Below are positions 5,683-7,116 of a stretch of DNA of 7,116 nt, piece by piece. The stretch covers positions 1 to 7,116 of the forward strand of contig JAUXIQ010000099.1 in assembly GCA_030620925.1 (NCBI GenBank), given 5' to 3'. A program made the position numbers and the translations under genes. The notes under the pieces were generated by a model, which worked only from the letters and a program-made list of their open reading frames with translations, did no database searches and was not told where the DNA came from. The stretch is from Nitrospinota bacterium. GTDB lineage: Bacteria > JAUXIQ01. Position 1 is the stretch's first letter. Each line of letters starts with the position of its first letter.

Positions 5683-5883
5683 ATGAATATAACCGTAAAC
5701 GGGGAAGAGATAACCATTGAGAGCGTGGGCACCATCGAGGTACTCCTCCAGGTGCTGAAAATAAACCTGAAAGGCTGCGCCGTGGAGCGCAACAGGGAGA
5801 TAGTTCCCAGGAGCAAGTTCACATCAACACCCGTCGAAGAAGGCGATCACCTGGAGGTCATTCAGATGGTGGGCGGCGGTTGA
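5683..5883 (+). CDS. thiS: sulfur-carrier protein ThiS
   Basis: This 66-residue ubiquitin-fold protein begins [10 protein letters not shown] and ends MVGGG; the C-terminal Gly-Gly is the site that becomes a thiocarboxylate. It carries sulfur to ThiG for the thiazole ring of thiamine, in the cytoplasm. The length is exactly typical. The ATG at 5683 is chosen over the in-frame ATG at 5656 because the latter abuts the terminator T-run and has no ribosome-binding site, while GGAG (5670-5673) sits 9 bases before 5683 and the ThiS fold begins there. The adenylating enzyme ThiF is not in the visible part of the operon. Expression is controlled by the TPP riboswitch directly upstream. Confidence 0.95.
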   Translation: MNITVNGEEITIESVGTIEVLLQVLKINLKGCAVERNREIVPRSKFTSTPVEEGDHLEVIQMVGGG

Positions 5884-5958
5884 GGGGCAACTCAGGTGAA
5901 CGCTTTTTCAGGAAGGGACACCTCTGATAATCAACACTAAAAGAGAGGTAGCGGTAAA

Positions 5959-6747
5959 ATGACAACGAACTTTGAAGACGACTACCTTGAACTGGGAGGA
6001 AAAAAATTCAAATCCCGGCTCCTGGTGGGCACGGGCAAATACGATTCCTTCCAGCAGACAAGGGAGGCCATCGAGAAAGCGGGGGCCGAGATAGTCACCG
6101 TAGCCGTGCGCAGGGTGAATATTACCGATAGCTCGAAAGAATCGCTGCTGGAATACGTGGACCCCGAGAAATACACCATCCTCCCCAATACCGCCGGCTG
6201 CTATACCGCCGATGAAGCTGTGAGGACCTGCCAGCTCGCCAGGGAAGCCGGTGGCTGGAACATGGTGAAGCTGGAAGTCATCGGAGACGAGAAGACCCTG
6301 TTCCCGGATAATGAGGGGCTTCTCGAGGCGGCGAAAATCCTGATCAAAGATGGTTTCACCGTTCTTCCCTATACCAACGACGACCCGATTATGGCCAAAA
6401 AACTCGAAGAAGCGGGCTGTGCGGCGGTGATGCCGCTGGCCGCCCCCATCGGTTCGGGATTGGGCATCCGAAACCCTTACAACATCCGGATAATATTAGA
6501 ACACGCCAGCGTGCCGATAATAGTCGATGCCGGAGTGGGGACCGCTTCCGACGCCGCCATCGCCATGGAGCTGGGCTGCCACGGAGTGCTGATGAACACG
6601 GGCATCGCCGGAGCCGATAACCCCATCCTGATGGCCGAAGCCATGAGGCAGGCCATTGAGGCGGGCAGGAAAGCCTACCTGGCGGGCAGAATACCCAAAA
6701 AGCTGTACGCCGCGGCCAGCAGCCCCATTGAGGGGACGATAGGGTGA
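5959..6747 (+). CDS. thiG: thiazole synthase ThiG
   Basis: ThiG is a TIM-barrel enzyme that joins 1-deoxy-D-xylulose 5-phosphate, ThiS-thiocarboxylate sulfur and dehydroglycine into the thiazole phosphate precursor of thiamine. The 262-residue product shows LLVGTGKY (21-28), the Schiff-base lysine Lys104 in MVKLEVIGD, the phosphate-binding regions APIGSGLG (162-169) and [10 protein letters not shown] (189-198), and [11 protein letters not shown] (212-222). Lys104, Glu106 and Asp190 correspond, with a constant offset of 8, to Lys96, Glu98 and Asp182 that I recall as catalytic in the Bacillus subtilis enzyme. All are intact. The ATG at 5959 follows GAGG (5945-5948) by 10 bases. A 75-base gap separates it from thiS; it contains a weak stem, TCAGGTG (5892-5898) with CACCT-TGA (5919-5927, C5924 bulged). 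The dehydroglycine source is not encoded as ThiH within view; the ThiO-like DAO at 4314-5441 is a candidate. Confidence 0.97.
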   Translation: MTTNFEDDYLELGGKKFKSRLLVGTGKYDSFQQTREAIEKAGAEIVTVAVRRVNITDSSKESLLEYVDPEKYTILPNTAGCYTADEAVRTCQLAREAGGWNMVKLEVIGDEKTLFPDNEGLLEAAKILIKDGFTVLPYTNDDPIMAKKLEEAGCAAVMPLAAPIGSGLGIRNPYNIRIILEHASVPIIVDAGVGTASDAAIAMELGCHGVLMNTGIAGADNPILMAEAMRQAIEAGRKAYLAGRIPKKLYAAASSPIEGTIG

Positions 6748-7116
6748 GCGTACCATCCTCACGAAAAGATAAAGTGGATTTCAAGGTCTACCTTATCACC
6801 GACAGGAACCAGGCGCTGGACAGGCCGTTGGAGGAAGTGGTCGGCCGGGCCGTGGGAGCAGGGATCAAAGCCGTGCAGCTGAGGGAGAAGGACCTGCCCG
6901 GCCGGGACCTGTTCTTCCTCGCCGAGTCGCTGAGGAAAGTTACCGAAGGGGCGCGCCTTCTCATAAACGACCGCTCTGATATAGCGGCGGCGGTAGGTGC
7001 CGACGGGGTGCACCTGACGCAGAACAGCATCTCTCCAGGCTACGCAAGAAAACTGTTGGGGCCTGACAGTCTCATCGGGCAATCGACCCATTCAGTTGAG
7101 GAAGCCCGCATCGCCC
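6744..7116 (+). CDS. thiE: thiamine-phosphate synthase ThiE, 3'-truncated by the window
   Basis: ThiE couples the pyrimidine diphosphate (HMP-PP) and thiazole phosphate to give thiamine phosphate. About 124 codons are visible before the window ends; full-length proteins have about 210 residues. The recognisable parts are YLITDR (16-21), VQLREKDL (44-51, with Gln45, Arg47 and Lys49 as substrate-binding residues), [10 protein letters not shown] (72-81, with Asn75/Asp76), ADGVHL (86-91) and LIGQSTHS (110-117). The GTG at 6744 overlaps the thiG stop as GTGA and sits 8 bases after a strong GAGGGG (6730-6735), so translation is coupled to thiG. One oddity: the Asp usually found in the HLGQ-x-D block, a Mg ligand, appears to be Ser95 here (HLTQNS). 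Ser at this place occurs in some ThiE/TenI relatives, so activity remains likely. Confidence 0.95.
   Translation, partial: MSVPSSRKDKVDFKVYLITDRNQALDRPLEEVVGRAVGAGIKAVQLREKDLPGRDLFFLAESLRKVTEGARLLINDRSDIAAAVGADGVHLTQNSISPGYARKLLGPDSLIGQSTHSVEEARIA

Noticed and set aside
1-7116. CRISPR array, tRNA, rRNA, transposase or phage genes
   Set aside because: None was seen by eye on either strand; the only repeats are short hairpins and one 10-base tandem repeat.

Overview
This window looks like a piece of the genome of an anaerobic, mid-to-high-GC bacterium. All genes lie on the + strand. The anaerobe reading rests on a RACo-type corrinoid activator next to an iron-sulfur-rich, ferredoxin-linked amino-acid dehydrogenase cluster. 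The gene repertoire and the hairpin-rich intergenic DNA would suit Chloroflexota (Dehalococcoidia-like) or another anaerobic lineage, but nothing visible fixes the taxon.

Layout. (1) Bases 1-1683 hold the 3' part of a RACo/DUF4445-type ASKHA ATPase; its N-terminal [2Fe-2S] domain starts before the window. (2) Bases 1684-1827 are intergenic, with a possible promoter and a strong hairpin. (3) Bases 1828-3742 hold three tightly packed genes: a small [2Fe-2S] protein (HcnA/Fer2_4 type), an FAD/NAD(P)-binding oxidoreductase (HcnB/PdhA type) and a 2x[4Fe-4S] ferredoxin with a C-terminal extension (PdhF-like). (4) Bases 3743-4028 are a 286-bp non-coding interval with several hairpins, including a roughly 100-nt element that folds on paper into a three-way junction, followed by a very AT-rich promoter-like stretch. 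(5) Bases 4029-5441 hold a BFD-like [2Fe-2S] protein (PdhX-like) and an FAD-dependent amino-acid oxidoreductase of the DAO family (HcnC/ThiO type). (6) Bases 5442-5682 carry a promoter, a TPP riboswitch and an intrinsic terminator. (7) Bases 5683-7116 hold thiS, thiG and the 5' part of thiE.

How the genes may work together. The five redox genes appear to encode one multi-subunit dehydrogenase. The DAO subunit would oxidise an amino acid or amine, and electrons would pass through the [2Fe-2S], [4Fe-4S] and FAD subunits to NAD(P) or ferredoxin rather than to O2. The order FAD - ferredoxin - BFD - DAO matches the pdhA-F-X-B order of the archaeal dye-linked L-proline dehydrogenase. The DAO subunit keeps the three carboxylate-binding residues of glycine oxidase ThiO and sits directly upstream of a TPP-riboswitch-controlled thiazole operon that shows no thiH in the visible part. 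One attractive hypothesis is therefore an O2-independent supply of dehydroglycine for ThiG. Proline, sarcosine or betaine-derived amines are equally open as substrates, and the neighbouring corrinoid activator would favour a methylamine or betaine link. The thi genes follow standard logic: the leader can form either an antiterminator or a terminator, and the antiterminator shares the 3' strand of aptamer helix P1.
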